Positions 1 through 10,193 of a DNA stretch of 64,000 nt are shown here, piece by piece. This DNA comes from Bordetella genomosp. 7. GTDB lineage: Bacteria; Pseudomonadota; Gammaproteobacteria; Burkholderiales; Burkholderiaceae_B. The notes under the pieces are model-generated. The model did no database searches. It had not been told where the DNA came from and was given only the letters and a program-made list of their open reading frames with translations. Location: assembly GCF_002261265.1 (NCBI RefSeq), contig NZ_NEVK01000007.1, forward strand, positions 186,001 to 250,000. The letters are read 5' to 3'. Each line of letters begins with the position of its first letter. Position 1 is the first letter of the stretch. Both the position numbers and the translations under genes were made by a program.

Positions 1-218
1 ATGTGGGCGAAGGCGCCGACGCGATCCGGGCGTCGTTCGATGACCATGCGGCGATACTGGGGCTGGGATTGCAGTCGGTGATCAACGTGCCGGTAGTGGC
101 CGATGACGTGTGCCTGGGCACCGTGAACTTTCTGATGCGCGAACCCCGCATCGAGGATGCGCACGTCAGCTTCGCCCGACTGGCGGCGCATGTGGCCGCG
201 CCCGCTTTCGCGCGCTGA
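1..218 (+). CDS. GAF-domain protein, C-terminal end (partial)
   Basis: The reading frame is open from the window edge and stops at 218, so only the last 71 or so residues are visible. They read like the second half of a GAF domain, with a hydrophobic strand (SVINVPVV), the turn 'DDVCLGTVNF' and a final amphipathic helix ending in PAFAR. GAF domains bind small ligands such as cyclic nucleotides or act as redox sensors. The ligand and any partner domains lie outside the window. The gene converges on dcd, with a hairpin between the two stops. Confidence 0.6.
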   Translation, partial: VGEGADAIRASFDDHAAILGLGLQSVINVPVVADDVCLGTVNFLMREPRIEDAHVSFARLAAHVAAPAFAR

Positions 219-232
219 ACGATGCTGCGACC

Positions 233-260
233 GCGGGGCGGGCCGATGGGCCTGCCCCGC
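233..260. terminator. GC-rich hairpin between convergent genes
   Basis: GCGGGGCGGGCC at 233-244 pairs with GGCCTGCCCCGC at 249-260 across a four-base loop, with one G-T pair in a 12-pair stem. It lies between the stops of the GAF gene and dcd, which face each other. There is no long T tract, so it may be a weak bidirectional terminator. This role is inferred from position and stem strength. Confidence 0.5.
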
Positions 261-287
261 CCGCCGGATCGCCGGGCCGCCGGATGA

Positions 288-851
288 TCAGGTGCGCGGC
301 AGCGTGACGCCGCGCTGGCCCTGATACTTGCCGCCGCGATCACGATACGAGGTTTCGCAGACTTCGTCGCTTTCCAGGAACAGCATCTGCGCGCAGCCTT
401 CGCCGGCGTAGATCTTGGCGGGCAAGGGCGTGGTGTTGGAAAACTCGAGCGTGACGTGGCCTTCCCATTCGGGTTCAAGCGGCGTGACGTTGACGATGAT
501 GCCGCAACGCGCGTAGGTGCTCTTGCCCAGGCAGATGGTGAGTACGCTGCGGGGGATGCGGAAATACTCGACCGTGCGCGCCAGTGCGAACGAGTTGGGC
601 GGGATGATGCAGACATCGCCCTTGAAGTCCACGAATGACTTTTCGTCGAACTGCTTGGGGTCGACGATGGTGGAATTGATGTTGGTGAAGATCTTGAATT
701 CGTCGGCGCAGCGCACGTCGTAGCCGTAGCTGCTGGTGCCATAGCTGACGATACGGCCGCCATTGGCGGTACGGACCTGGCCGGCCTCGAACGGTTCGAT
801 CATGCCGGCCTCGGCCGCGCGGCGGATCCAGCGGTCGCTTTTGATGCTCAT
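288..851 (-). CDS. dcd: dCTP deaminase
   Basis: This cytoplasmic enzyme deaminates dCTP to dUTP, feeding dTMP synthesis. The 187-residue length is normal for the family. Visible signatures are SSYGYDVR near residue 40, the phosphate-binding stretch [10 protein letters not shown] near 110, and [14 protein letters not shown], which carries the catalytic glutamate near 130. The C-terminal tail [14 protein letters not shown] is the segment that closes over the nucleotide in this trimeric fold. The ATG at 851 gives the standard MSIKSDRWI start. The gene converges on the GAF gene, and its upstream gap of about 80 bases separates it from the tamB stop. Confidence 0.96.
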   Translation of the reverse strand: MSIKSDRWIRRAAEAGMIEPFEAGQVRTANGGRIVSYGTSSYGYDVRCADEFKIFTNINSTIVDPKQFDEKSFVDFKGDVCIIPPNSFALARTVEYFRIPRSVLTICLGKSTYARCGIIVNVTPLEPEWEGHVTLEFSNTTPLPAKIYAGEGCAQMLFLESDEVCETSYRDRGGKYQGQRGVTLPRT

Positions 852-932
852 GAAATTTGCCCCGGTTGGTTGCCGGCTATTTTATCTGCTTGCGCAAGCC
901 GGCGGCCCCTGCGGCGGTCAAGGGCGGGCGGC

Positions 933-3900
933 TCAATCGTCAAAGAAGGTGCGATAGACCAGCGCAATGCCGCTCACGGTACCACCTTTCAAGTCCAGCG
1001 ACAGGCCGCGCGCCAGGCGATAGCTCAGCCGCCCCACGGTTTCGGAGCCGGACATGGCCTGCTCGACGCTGAGCGTGATGCCATTGGCGAAGCGCTTGCT
1101 GGCGACCACGAATTGGGTGGCCAGCGCGCTGTTGCTGTCCATGTTGATCTGGCTGGCCACGGTGCGGTCGGGCAGCAGGCTGCCCGAACTGCCGACGGTA
1201 CCCGAGCGGATGCTGAGCTCGTCCAGCCCCAGCTGCCGGTAGAAAGGCTGCCCGCCCCCCAGCAGCGCCGTGCCCACCGACAGCAGCAGCGCGGCGTCGC
1301 TGCCGCCTTCGTCCGGGCCGCGGCCCAGGATCAGCCACGACAGTTTCTCGACATCGCTGACTTCGGGGTAGGACACCAGGTCGATACGGGGACGCTGCGC
1401 CGTGCCACTGACCCGCACGCCTGCCTCGACCTGCTCGCCCGTGCGCAGCGCCTCGATGTCGAGCAAGGGGTTATCCAGCCTGCCCTGGAAGGTAAGCGTG
1501 CCGCGCCGCAGGCGCAGCTTCTGCCCGTAGGCTTCGATGCCGCCGCCGCGCGTGCGCAGCGCGCCCAGCCCGGTCAGGCGGCCGTCGGCCATGCGGATCT
1601 CGATGGCGCCCACCAGCCCCGCATCCAGCCCCATGCCGGTGATGTAGAAGCGCGGACCCATGTCGAACTTCAGGTTCATGGACATCTGCAGCGGCGAGGA
1701 TCGCGCCTGCTCGTCCTGCCCCGCGCGGATCACTCGCACGTCGTCATCCAGGCTGGGCACGCCTTGCAGGATTTCCAGGCTGAACCAGCCCGCGTCGGCG
1801 ACGAGGTCACCGGTGATGGACAGACGGGGCAGCTGCGCGTCGATATCGACGTTGCCCGATACCATCGCGTAACGGTCCGAGCGTTGCAGCGCCGGAAAAC
1901 GGTGCAGCTTGACGCGCACCGCGCCCCGGTTCTGCAGCAGGTCCCAGTGCCCGGTGGCTTCCACGTAGCCGTCCTTGGCATCGGGATTGGTGGTGATCCA
2001 TTCGCGGGTGCGCCATTCGTCGGGCATGACGCGCAGCGACGCCGGGAACCGCAGCGTATCCAGTACCAGGCGGGTGCCTTCCAGATGCGCGGCCAGCGTA
2101 CCGTCGATCAGGCGTACGCCGTCGTCGATGCGAACCACACGCAACGACTGCCCGTGCAGCGTGCCGGAGCTGGTCCATTTGCCGTTGAGCGTGCCTTGCA
2201 CGGCAAGGTCGGCTCGCAGCTTGCCGCGCACTTCCATGGTGTCGCCCAGGAACAGATCGATCCACGTCAGATCGGAAATGTCGGCCTTGAGGTTGGCGCG
2301 CATGGGGCGGCGCTCGTCCAGGGCAAAGCCCCCCGAAGGGCTGGCAAGCAACATGGCGGTCGCCGTCGCCGACAGCGTGCCCATTTGCCGGGTGCGCACG
2401 TCCAGCGTGGCGTCGAGCTGGCTGACGCCGGGCCCCGTACGCCTGGCCGCCACGTCCAGCACAAGATCGGTCAGCCCCAGCGCAATGGGGGGATCGCCGG
2501 GAATGCGCAAGTCGCCGTCGCGGCGCGCCAGCCTTGCGCTGCCGGCCAGAGCGCCATCGAAGCGCAGGTTCCAGGACGCGTCCAGCGCGATGCGCCGTTG
2601 CGCATCGGGCACGCGCGGGTTGACCCTGCCGCCGCTGGCCGTGCGCGCGGCCTGGGGGTCGAGGGCGCGCAGAATCTGCCGCACCATCGGGGTCGTGAGC
2701 ACGAGATTGTCGGCCCGGCCCGCGGTTTCCCAGTGTGCGCCGCCGCCGCGCGAACCTTGGTGGGCGATGACCACGCGCTGCTTGTCCGGCAGGCGCAGCG
2801 TAAGCTGGGTGGCGCCCAGCTGCCACTGCCAGTCAGGCTCGACGGCCGATGGCACGAGCGCGAGCTCGACGGGCTGCAGCTCCAGCGAAAAATCCATCGA
2901 ACTGGCGGCCAGCCGCTCGATGCGGCCGCGCCAGCCCGGCGCGCCCCCGGCCGCACCCCGCGCCGGCCCCCAGCCGCCCGCAAAGCCCAGCTCGGCGCGG
3001 ATCGGGGCCCGCCCCAAGGTATCGGCACGGGTATCGGCCGGCGTATAGCGCGCGTTGAATTGCCCGCGATGCTGTTCGAGCCGCCCATCGAGCTTGCCCT
3101 GTAATGTGACGCCCCCCGGCACGCCCGGCCAGAAAGCATCCAGCCTGGGCAAGTTCGCGTCCAGCGCGAGCGCCCCCTGCCCCTGGGTGAGCTGGCCCTG
3201 CGCGCGCAGCCGGTTGGGCCCCAGGGTCAGGTCCAGGTTCAGGTCGCGCAACTGGTAGCCTGCCAGCGGATCGGCCCGGACCTCCCCGGGCGCGCCAGGC
3301 TTGGCGGCAGGCGGCGCCGGCAACGCATCGACCCGGCCCGCCAGGGTGCCGGCAAGCGGGTGCTGATTCCAGCGGCTGCCCGGAGCGACGGAAGCTTGCA
3401 CCTGCGCATGCCGCAGTTCGTAGGCGCCCGCCACCTGGGCATCGACCGCCACGCTTGCGCTGAGCCGCGCGGCAGGCAGCGCATCGCCCGCCAATGTCGC
3501 CAGATCCAGGCGCTGCGCATCGAGTGTGGCTTTCACCTGGTCCAGGCCCGGCTGGCCGGCCAGGGGCTGCCGGTCGAACGTGGCCGCCAGCCCCGATTTA
3601 TCTGCCAGCCGCAAATCGAGTTTGGCGGTGATCAAAGGAAAAGCCTGTGCGGGAGCGAGGCCCGCATGCCCTTCCAGCGACAGCGCGCCATCTGCGGTGG
3701 AGCCATCGAGCTGCACGTCGAGCCGGTCCAGCGTGCCCTGGGCAGCAACGCGCAAGGACGCGGCGCACGCGGACGCGGGCTCGCCGGGATGCGCTTCGCC
3801 TTCCGCGCCGGGCTCGTCCGCGCCGCGCGTGTGGTCGGCTGGCGGCTTGGCGGCCGCCAGCTTGCGGCTTGCGCACAGGGGCGAGCCGGCGCCCACGCCT

Positions 3901-4547
3901 TGCGCCGCGATGCCCAGCTGCGCCCGCATGGGCCAGGGCGCCGCCAGCTGCAGCAGGTGCGCCTGGCCGCTCAGGTCGGCCTGCTCCGACCCATGGGCCA
4001 CGTGCAGACTGTGCAGGCGCAGTTGCGCGCCTTGCGCATCGACTTGCAGCGCGGCCGCCAGGTCGGCGATGGCCACGGGTACCGGCTCGCCGTTCGTACG
4101 CAAGTCCAGCGAGCCCAGCGCCAGGCGGTCGAGCCGGATATCGACCGGCAGCGCCGGCAGGGCGAAGGGGTCGGCAGCGGGTTCCGGGTCGGGCTCGACG
4201 CCGGGCTGCAAGGCGATGTAGGCATGCGCGGCGGACAGTTCGCGCACGTGCAGCAAGCGCTCGCCCAGCGCGCGCCAGCGCACGTCGAGCCGCAGGTCGG
4301 CAATGTCGATGGCGACGCCGGGCAGCGCAAGCTGCAGGCGCCCCACGTCCAGGCCGCCCAGCACGCTGCCTGTGATCCGTTCGGCACGCCCGTCGAACTG
4401 CTGCGCGACCGTCGTGAGCAACATGCGCGTGCCGGCCTGCGTGCCCGTCAGCCACGCGCCGAAGGCGCACAACAACACCACCAGCGTAATGGGCACGGGC
4501 AGCCACCACACCAGCAGGTGGCGAAACACGGCACGCAAACGCTTCAA
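933..4547 (-). CDS. tamB: Translocation and assembly module subunit TamB
   Basis: This is an inner-membrane-anchored periplasmic protein that works with TamA in outer-membrane protein insertion and lipid transport. The 1204-residue protein starts with a basic stretch and one membrane helix (about residues 12-35). A long beta-rich, repetitive body follows, ending in the DUF490 region with DLVSYPEVSDVEKLSWLILGR and a C-terminal aromatic residue pattern. I chose the TTG at 4547 because it overlaps the tamA stop in TTGA and gives LKRLRAVFRHLL just before the membrane helix. Upstream extension would read through tamA. The overlap indicates translational coupling and a fixed TamA/TamB ratio. Confidence 0.93.
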   Translation of the reverse strand: MKRLRAVFRHLLVWWLPVPITLVVLLCAFGAWLTGTQAGTRMLLTTVAQQFDGRAERITGSVLGGLDVGRLQLALPGVAIDIADLRLDVRWRALGERLLHVRELSAAHAYIALQPGVEPDPEPAADPFALPALPVDIRLDRLALGSLDLRTNGEPVPVAIADLAAALQVDAQGAQLRLHSLHVAHGSEQADLSGQAHLLQLAAPWPMRAQLGIAAQGVGAGSPLCASRKLAAAKPPADHTRGADEPGAEGEAHPGEPASACAASLRVAAQGTLDRLDVQLDGSTADGALSLEGHAGLAPAQAFPLITAKLDLRLADKSGLAATFDRQPLAGQPGLDQVKATLDAQRLDLATLAGDALPAARLSASVAVDAQVAGAYELRHAQVQASVAPGSRWNQHPLAGTLAGRVDALPAPPAAKPGAPGEVRADPLAGYQLRDLNLDLTLGPNRLRAQGQLTQGQGALALDANLPRLDAFWPGVPGGVTLQGKLDGRLEQHRGQFNARYTPADTRADTLGRAPIRAELGFAGGWGPARGAAGGAPGWRGRIERLAASSMDFSLELQPVELALVPSAVEPDWQWQLGATQLTLRLPDKQRVVIAHQGSRGGGAHWETAGRADNLVLTTPMVRQILRALDPQAARTASGGRVNPRVPDAQRRIALDASWNLRFDGALAGSARLARRDGDLRIPGDPPIALGLTDLVLDVAARRTGPGVSQLDATLDVRTRQMGTLSATATAMLLASPSGGFALDERRPMRANLKADISDLTWIDLFLGDTMEVRGKLRADLAVQGTLNGKWTSSGTLHGQSLRVVRIDDGVRLIDGTLAAHLEGTRLVLDTLRFPASLRVMPDEWRTREWITTNPDAKDGYVEATGHWDLLQNRGAVRVKLHRFPALQRSDRYAMVSGNVDIDAQLPRLSITGDLVADAGWFSLEILQGVPSLDDDVRVIRAGQDEQARSSPLQMSMNLKFDMGPRFYITGMGLDAGLVGAIEIRMADGRLTGLGALRTRGGGIEAYGQKLRLRRGTLTFQGRLDNPLLDIEALRTGEQVEAGVRVSGTAQRPRIDLVSYPEVSDVEKLSWLILGRGPDEGGSDAALLLSVGTALLGGGQPFYRQLGLDELSIRSGTVGSSGSLLPDRTVASQINMDSNSALATQFVVASKRFANGITLSVEQAMSGSETVGRLSYRLARGLSLDLKGGTVSGIALVYRTFFDD

Positions 4548-6475
4548 AACGCGATCCCCAATGAAAAATGCAGGCGCAAGTCGCGCTCGCGCTGCCCGTA
4601 TGCCAGGTCCAGGAACAAGGGGCCGGCCGGCGTACGCACCCGCGCGCCCACGCCATAGCCCAGGTGCCATTCCATGCTGCCGAAGGTCTCGGCCGCGTCG
4701 CCCGCGTCGACGAATACACCCATGCCCCAGCGCTCGTTGAAATAATGGTCGTACTCGATGCTGGCCACCGCCAGGCTGGCCGCGCCAACGACCGCGTCAT
4801 CACGGTCGACGCCGATACTTTGATAACGGTAGCCGCGAATGGAGCGCGCCCCGCCGGTGCGAAAACCGAAGTCATCGGGCACCCGGGTATCCGAATCGGA
4901 CCATACGCGCCCCACTTCGCCGCGCACGGTAAGCACGTCGCGTTCGCCCACCGGCCACCACTTCTGCCCCCGCAGGCGCACCCGGAAGAAGGGGTCGCCG
5001 CTGTCGAGCACCACGCCTATGCCGCCGCCCACGGCGATCAGGTTGCCTTCGCGCGGGTCATACTTGTTGTCGACATCGCGCCGCAGCCATTCGGATGTCA
5101 GGGTGCCGCTGGGCAGATCGTATTCGTCGCCTCCGTCGATCTTGACGTGGTCGTGCGCCAGGAGCACACCCCAGCGGTTTTCGTACTGGACGCGGCTGTC
5201 GCCCGCGCCCTGCCGCACTCGCAGCCGGGTCGCGCCCAACGCCACGCGGCGTACATCCAGGCCCTGGATATCGGAATGATCCGCCAGCAGCCCGATCGAG
5301 TCGCGCTGGCCTTTTTCATCGGGCGGCAGATGAAAATCCAGGTAGGCACGCTGGCGCAGGCGGTCGACGCCTATGCCGCTTTCAAGCGTGACCGGCACGC
5401 CGAACACGACGTTCTGCCGGTAAGTGGTTTCGGCGCGCACACCCGCGTCGCTATCCACGCCCAGCGACACCGCCACGCGCCGGGCCGGCGCCTCGACTAC
5501 ACGCACGTCCACCGGCAAGGTGATTTCGCCGTCGGAATCGTAGGCCGGCGCCGGCCCGGCGTCGGGCCCGCCCGCCACCTGCGGATCGCCCATCGGCGTG
5601 TCGGCCGCCAACCCGCTGGAGCCCGGCGCGCGGGCGCGTTCGGTTTGCGTGGCGGCCGGACGGTCGGATGGGCGTTGCGCCTGCGGCGACGCGTCGGCGG
5701 GCGTCGGGTCCAGGGTAACGAAAGCGCCTCGGAAGAACGACGTGGTCTGCAGGTCCTGCTGCCAGGCGTCGAGCTCGTCCTGGTTGAACGGATCGCCCTG
5801 GTCGTAGCGCACATAGCGCCGCACCAGCGATTCGGGCACGCGCCGCAGGCCCTGGGTGTTCAGCGGCCCCATGCGCACCAGCGGCCCGCTGTCGATGGTG
5901 ACCGACAGATGCACTTCGGCCGTATCGGCATGTACCACTGCGTCGGACGCCGCCATATGCGCCAGCATGAAATCGCGCGCCGCCACGGCGTCCAGCAGCG
6001 TCGATTTGGCGCGGTTCCAGTCGGCGTTGATGAAAGGCTGGCCGACGCCCAGCAGCCAGTCTTTGCGCAGCTGCGCCACGCGCTCGGCATATTCGGCACG
6101 CGTGATGCGGCCCGTGAATTTGAGCTCGACGGATGCCACGTGCGCGCGCTTGCCCGGCTGGATGGAAATATCCCAGGTTTCGCCAGCGACATCGGTGCCC
6201 GTTTCGAGCGTGACAGTAGGCGAAAAGTACCCTTGGGTGGCAAGCGCGGCCAAGGTTGCGTCGCGGGCGCGCCGCCGCAGGCGGGTGATTTCGCCGCCAT
6301 CCTGGTCTTCGGCCAGGCGCGTGATGGCGTCTACCGCCGACGTGATCGATTGCAGGGCGGCCGGCGCCACGCCGCCGGGGTCGATGACCACTTCGGGCAC
6401 CTGGGCATGCGCCACGGGCGCTGCGCCCATCAACAAGAACAGAAGCAAAGCGGCCGCTGACCGCATGGCCCGCAT
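4544..6475 (-). CDS. tamA: Translocation and assembly module subunit TamA
   Basis: This Omp85-family outer-membrane protein is the partner of TamB. The 643-residue product has a signal peptide (hydrophobic core about residues 8-18, cleavage after VAHA), POTRA domains to about residue 330, and a C-terminal 16-strand barrel domain ending in phenylalanine (LHFSLGIAF). The FGFRTGGARSIRGYRYQS segment matches the VRGY loop motif of the family. A Pro/Ala/Ser-rich, probably disordered stretch of about 60 residues (256-315) interrupts the last POTRA domain. The gene begins three bases after the apbC stop, so apbC-tamA-tamB probably share a transcript. Confidence 0.94.
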   Translation of the reverse strand: MRAMRSAAALLLFLLMGAAPVAHAQVPEVVIDPGGVAPAALQSITSAVDAITRLAEDQDGGEITRLRRRARDATLAALATQGYFSPTVTLETGTDVAGETWDISIQPGKRAHVASVELKFTGRITRAEYAERVAQLRKDWLLGVGQPFINADWNRAKSTLLDAVAARDFMLAHMAASDAVVHADTAEVHLSVTIDSGPLVRMGPLNTQGLRRVPESLVRRYVRYDQGDPFNQDELDAWQQDLQTTSFFRGAFVTLDPTPADASPQAQRPSDRPAATQTERARAPGSSGLAADTPMGDPQVAGGPDAGPAPAYDSDGEITLPVDVRVVEAPARRVAVSLGVDSDAGVRAETTYRQNVVFGVPVTLESGIGVDRLRQRAYLDFHLPPDEKGQRDSIGLLADHSDIQGLDVRRVALGATRLRVRQGAGDSRVQYENRWGVLLAHDHVKIDGGDEYDLPSGTLTSEWLRRDVDNKYDPREGNLIAVGGGIGVVLDSGDPFFRVRLRGQKWWPVGERDVLTVRGEVGRVWSDSDTRVPDDFGFRTGGARSIRGYRYQSIGVDRDDAVVGAASLAVASIEYDHYFNERWGMGVFVDAGDAAETFGSMEWHLGYGVGARVRTPAGPLFLDLAYGQRERDLRLHFSLGIAF

Positions 6476-6478
6476 GGC

Positions 6479-7567
6479 TCAGGCGGAAGGCTGCACGACA
6501 ACGGGCGGCAAGCGGCCTGCCATGTCGCGCGGCAACCCCGCCACCGCGGCGGCAACCTTGCGGGCGATGTCGCGGTAGCGGCTGGCGGCCTCGCCTTGCG
6601 GATCGGCCACCACGCTGGGCCGGCCGGAATCGACATGGGCCCGGATGTCCGCGGCCAGGGGCAGGCTGCCCAGCCAGGCGGCCTGGTACTGCTCGGCCAT
6701 GCGCCGACCGCCGCCTTCGCCGAAAATCGCCTCGGCGTGGCCGCAATTGCTGCAGACGTGCACTGCCATGTTTTCGACGATGCCCAGGATAGGCACGTCT
6801 ACTTTCTGGAACATGCGCAAGCCCTTGCGGGCATCCTGCAGCGCCAGGTCTTGCGGCGTCGTGACAATCACGGCGCCCACCACGGGCACTTTCTGCGCCA
6901 GGGTCAGCGCCAGGTCGCCCGTGCCGGGCGGCATGTCGATGATCAGGTAGTCGAGGTCGCGCCAGTTGGTCTGGTTCAGCATCTGCTCGAACGCCCGCGT
7001 CACCATCGGGCCCCGCCAGATGGCCGGCGCATCGGCATCGATGAGGAAACCGATGGAGTTTGCCTGCAGCCCATGGCCTTCGAGCGGCTCCATGGTTTTA
7101 TTGTCGTGGCTGGCCGGCCGGCCGGTAATACCCAGCATGGTGGGAACGCTGGGGCCATAGATGTCGGCATCCAGAATGCCGGCGCGCGCGCCCTCGGCCG
7201 CGAGCGCAAGCGCCAGATTGACGGCGGTGGTGCTCTTGCCCACGCCACCCTTGCCCGAGGCCACCGCAATGATGTTGCGCACCGTGGGCAGCGGCCTGAG
7301 CCCGCGTTGCACCGCATGGGCGCCAACCGACCATTTCACCGCCACCTTTGCGTCGGGCGCCCCGGCGGCGGCCAGTGCGCGGCAGGCGGCCCGCTCGATT
7401 TCGGCCGCCACGTGGTCGGCCGGATATCCCAGCGTGACGGTCAACGACAACGCATCGCCGCGCCATGCGATGTCACGATCTTTTACAAAATCAGCCAACG
7501 CTCGGCGGGAAATGGGATCTTGCACCGCCCGCAATGCCGCACGGACTTCCGCTGTCGGTATACTCAT
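6479..7567 (-). CDS. apbC: Iron-sulfur cluster carrier protein ApbC/Mrp
   Basis: This P-loop ATPase carries and transfers Fe-S clusters to target apoproteins in the cytoplasm. The 362-residue protein has an N-terminal DUF59/MIP18-like domain (about 1-85), then the deviant Walker A GKGGVGKSTT near residue 103, a switch-like DADIYGPS, and the DMPPGTGD motif. The CSNCG pair of cysteines near 270 binds the bridging cluster in the dimer. The start at 7567 gives MSIPTAEVRAAL. It is transcribed divergently from the small membrane gene and metG, and heads the unit that continues into tamA. Confidence 0.95.
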   Translation of the reverse strand: MSIPTAEVRAALRAVQDPISRRALADFVKDRDIAWRGDALSLTVTLGYPADHVAAEIERAACRALAAAGAPDAKVAVKWSVGAHAVQRGLRPLPTVRNIIAVASGKGGVGKSTTAVNLALALAAEGARAGILDADIYGPSVPTMLGITGRPASHDNKTMEPLEGHGLQANSIGFLIDADAPAIWRGPMVTRAFEQMLNQTNWRDLDYLIIDMPPGTGDLALTLAQKVPVVGAVIVTTPQDLALQDARKGLRMFQKVDVPILGIVENMAVHVCSNCGHAEAIFGEGGGRRMAEQYQAAWLGSLPLAADIRAHVDSGRPSVVADPQGEAASRYRDIARKVAAAVAGLPRDMAGRLPPVVVQPSA

Positions 7568-7665
7568 TACTCTGATTCCCTGGGCAGGACGGCTTTGCGC
7601 CGCCCGCTACCCTCAAGGATAGCGGATACGCGGGAACCTTTTGTCCTGTTTTGCGTCCGACCACA

Positions 7666-7941
7666 ATGACCGACACTATCTCCCGATTCTTCCGTGCCGT
7701 TGCGTTTGCCGTGCTGGCCCTGTTCGGCATGGCCATGGCCCTGGTGTTCATGGTTTCCACGGCCATCGCCATCGGCATTCTGTACGTGGTGGCCAAGGTC
7801 CGCGGCAAGCCATTCGGCGTGCGCGCCTACTGGAGCCAACGCCAGACGGCGCGTCCCGGCAGCTTCCGCCCGGGCGCCCAGGGCCCGTTTCCCGCCGCGC
7901 CCCGCGACGTCATCGACGTCGAAGTCCGCGAAGTCCGCTAA
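7666..7941 (+). CDS. Small single-pass membrane protein of unknown function
   Basis: The 91-residue product has one long hydrophobic stretch (about residues 10-42) after a short cytoplasmic N terminus, then a basic segment (KVRGKPFGVRAYW) and a Pro/Gly-rich tail ending in DVIDVEVREVR. I do not recognise a family. The ATG at 7666 was preferred to the TTG at 7651, which only adds five residues. It lies between apbC (divergent) and metG (same strand, about 140 bases downstream). The coding bias and the clean membrane segment support a real gene. Confidence 0.65.
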   Translation: MTDTISRFFRAVAFAVLALFGMAMALVFMVSTAIAIGILYVVAKVRGKPFGVRAYWSQRQTARPGSFRPGAQGPFPAAPRDVIDVEVREVR

Positions 7942-8082
7942 ACGGCGCGCGAACCGCTCTTTTTCAGCGCCCCCGCCCCGGCTCCGGCCGGCGCGGGGGC
8001 GCGTGCTTTGGCGCTGCGCTGGCGCCACCCCGCCGGGCCGCTAAAATAGCCGGCTACCCATTTGCGAACCACTCTTTCCGAC

Positions 8083-10158
8083 ATGCCCCGCACCCTGTTC
8101 GTCACGACCGCGCTGCCCTACGCCAACGGTTCCTTCCATATTGGCCACATCATGGAATACATCCAGGCCGACATCTGGGTGCGCTCGATGCGCATGGCGG
8201 GGCATACGGTGCATTTCGTGGGGGCCGACGACGCGCACGGCGCCCCCATCATGCTCAAGGCCGAAAAAGAAGGCATTACGCCCGAAGCCCTGGTGGCGCG
8301 CTATGCCGAAGAGCGGCCGCGCTACCTGGATGGCTTTCACATCCGCTTCGACCACTGGCATTCCACGCACTCGACCGAAAACGTGGCGCTGTCGCAAGAC
8401 ATCTACCGCGCCCTCAAGGCGCAGGGCCTGATCGAAACCCGCGCCATTGAACAGTTCTACGACCCCGTCAAGGGCATGTTCCTGGCCGACCGTTATATCA
8501 AGGGCGAATGCCCCAAGTGCCACGCCAAGGACCAGTACGGCGATTCGTGTGAAGTGTGCGGGGCGGTGTACGCGCCCACCGAGCTGGTGAACCCCTATTC
8601 CGCGCTTACCGGCGCCGCGCCGGTACTGAAATCGTCCGAGCACTTCTTCTTCAAGCTGTCGGACCCGCGCTGCGTCGAGTTCCTGCAACAATGGACGGCG
8701 GGCAGCAACGCCGCCGGCAACAAGCACCTGCAGCCCGAAGTGCTGGCCAAGACGCGCGAATGGCTGGGCGGCGACGACGGGCAGGCCAAGCTCGGCGACT
8801 GGGACATTTCGCGCGACGCGCCCTACTTCGGCATCGAGATTCCCGATGCCCCCGGCAAGTACTTTTACGTGTGGCTCGACGCGCCCGTGGGGTACCTGGC
8901 ATCGCTCAAGTCCTATTGCGATAAGCAGGGGCTCGACTTCGACACGCTGCTCGACCCGCAAGGCAGCACCGAGCAGGTGCACTTCATCGGCAAAGACATC
9001 ATCTACTTCCACGCGCTGTTCTGGCCCGCCATGCTGAAGTTCGCCGGGCGCAAGACGCCGGACGCGCTGAACGTGCACGGCTTCATCACAGTCAGCGGCG
9101 AAAAGATGTCCAAGAGCCGCGGCACGGGCATCTCGCCGCTACGCTACCTGGATCTGGGCATGAACGCCGAATGGCTGCGCTACTACATCGCCGCCAAACT
9201 CAACGCCCGCGTCGAAGATATCGACTTCAACCCGGACGACTTCGTGGCGCGCGTCAACAGCGACCTGGTGGGCAAGTACGTCAACATCGCCAGCCGTGCC
9301 GCCACGTTCATTACACGCCATTTCGATGGCGAGCTCGCCTACGACGGCGATACGGCGGCACTGTCGGCAGAGTTCGCCGCGCAGGCCGAATCGATCCGCG
9401 CAGCCTTCGAGGCGCGCGAATACAACCGCGCCATCCGCGAAATCATGGCCTACGCCGACGGCATCAACCAGGCGTTCGATGCGGCCCAGCCGTGGGTGCT
9501 GGCCAAGGGCATCGGCAATGCCGACGCCGCCCAGAAGGCGCGCCTGCAAGACATCTGCTCGCGCTCGCTGGCGGGGTTCAAGGCCCTGTCGGTGATGCTG
9601 GCGCCCGTGCTGCCCGCGCTGGCCGACCGGGTGGCGCGCGAACTGTTCGGCGCGACACAGGCGTTTGTGTGGTCCGACGCCGCGGAGCTGCCGCAGCGCG
9701 TGGCGCCCTTCAAGCACCTGATGCAACGCGTGGATCCGGCCCAGCTCGACCAGTTGTTCGAACCGCCCGCCGAGGCCGCGCCGCCCGCGCCGGTTCCCGG
9801 CGGCGAAGCCATCGCCGACACGATCACCATCGACGACTTCGCCAAGATCGACCTGCGCATTGCCCGCATCGTCGACTGCCAGCATGTAGAAGGGTCCACG
9901 AAGCTGCTGCAGCTGACGCTCGACGTCGGCGAAGGGCGGCACCGCAACGTATTCTCTGGCATCAAGTCGGCCTATCGCCCCGAAGACCTGGTGGGCAAGC
10001 TGACTGTCATGGTGGCCAACCTGGCGCCGCGCAAGATGAAGTTCGGCGTATCCGAAGGCATGGTGCTGGCCGCCAGCCACGCCGACGAAGGCGTCGACGC
10101 CGGCATCTATGTGCTGGAACCCTGGCCCGGCGCACAGCCGGGCATGCGGGTTCGCTAG
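8083..10158 (+). CDS. metG: Methionyl-tRNA synthetase
   Basis: This enzyme charges tRNA-Met and initiator tRNA with methionine. The 691-residue product has the class I signature [12 protein letters not shown] near residue 12, a zinc knuckle formed by CPKC and CEVC (about 143-161), and the KMSKS loop GEKMSKSRG near residue 345. An anticodon-binding helical domain follows, and a C-terminal tRNA-binding OB fold (about 585-691, [15 protein letters not shown]) provides dimerisation. The start [16 protein letters not shown] at 8083 fits the family; the in-frame ATT-type extension to 8062 is not needed. It converges on the cardiolipin synthase gene. Confidence 0.97.
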   Translation: MPRTLFVTTALPYANGSFHIGHIMEYIQADIWVRSMRMAGHTVHFVGADDAHGAPIMLKAEKEGITPEALVARYAEERPRYLDGFHIRFDHWHSTHSTENVALSQDIYRALKAQGLIETRAIEQFYDPVKGMFLADRYIKGECPKCHAKDQYGDSCEVCGAVYAPTELVNPYSALTGAAPVLKSSEHFFFKLSDPRCVEFLQQWTAGSNAAGNKHLQPEVLAKTREWLGGDDGQAKLGDWDISRDAPYFGIEIPDAPGKYFYVWLDAPVGYLASLKSYCDKQGLDFDTLLDPQGSTEQVHFIGKDIIYFHALFWPAMLKFAGRKTPDALNVHGFITVSGEKMSKSRGTGISPLRYLDLGMNAEWLRYYIAAKLNARVEDIDFNPDDFVARVNSDLVGKYVNIASRAATFITRHFDGELAYDGDTAALSAEFAAQAESIRAAFEAREYNRAIREIMAYADGINQAFDAAQPWVLAKGIGNADAAQKARLQDICSRSLAGFKALSVMLAPVLPALADRVARELFGATQAFVWSDAAELPQRVAPFKHLMQRVDPAQLDQLFEPPAEAAPPAPVPGGEAIADTITIDDFAKIDLRIARIVDCQHVEGSTKLLQLTLDVGEGRHRNVFSGIKSAYRPEDLVGKLTVMVANLAPRKMKFGVSEGMVLAASHADEGVDAGIYVLEPWPGAQPGMRVR

Positions 10159-10163
10159 CGGCC

Positions 10164-10188
10164 GGCGGGGGCGACGCCCGCCCCCGCC
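10164..10188. terminator. Strong GC hairpin between metG and the PLD gene
   Basis: GGCGGGGGCG at 10164-10173 pairs perfectly with CGCCCCCGCC at 10179-10188 around the loop ACGCC. It fills the 35-base gap between two convergent stop codons. There is no T run, so it may act as a factor-assisted or bidirectional terminator. Confidence 0.55.
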
Positions 10189-10193
10189 CCCCG

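Noticed and set aside
870-3104. 744-codon plus-strand open frame opposite tamB
   Set aside because: It is an antisense shadow with low-complexity Ala/Arg/Gln/His text; tamB is clear.
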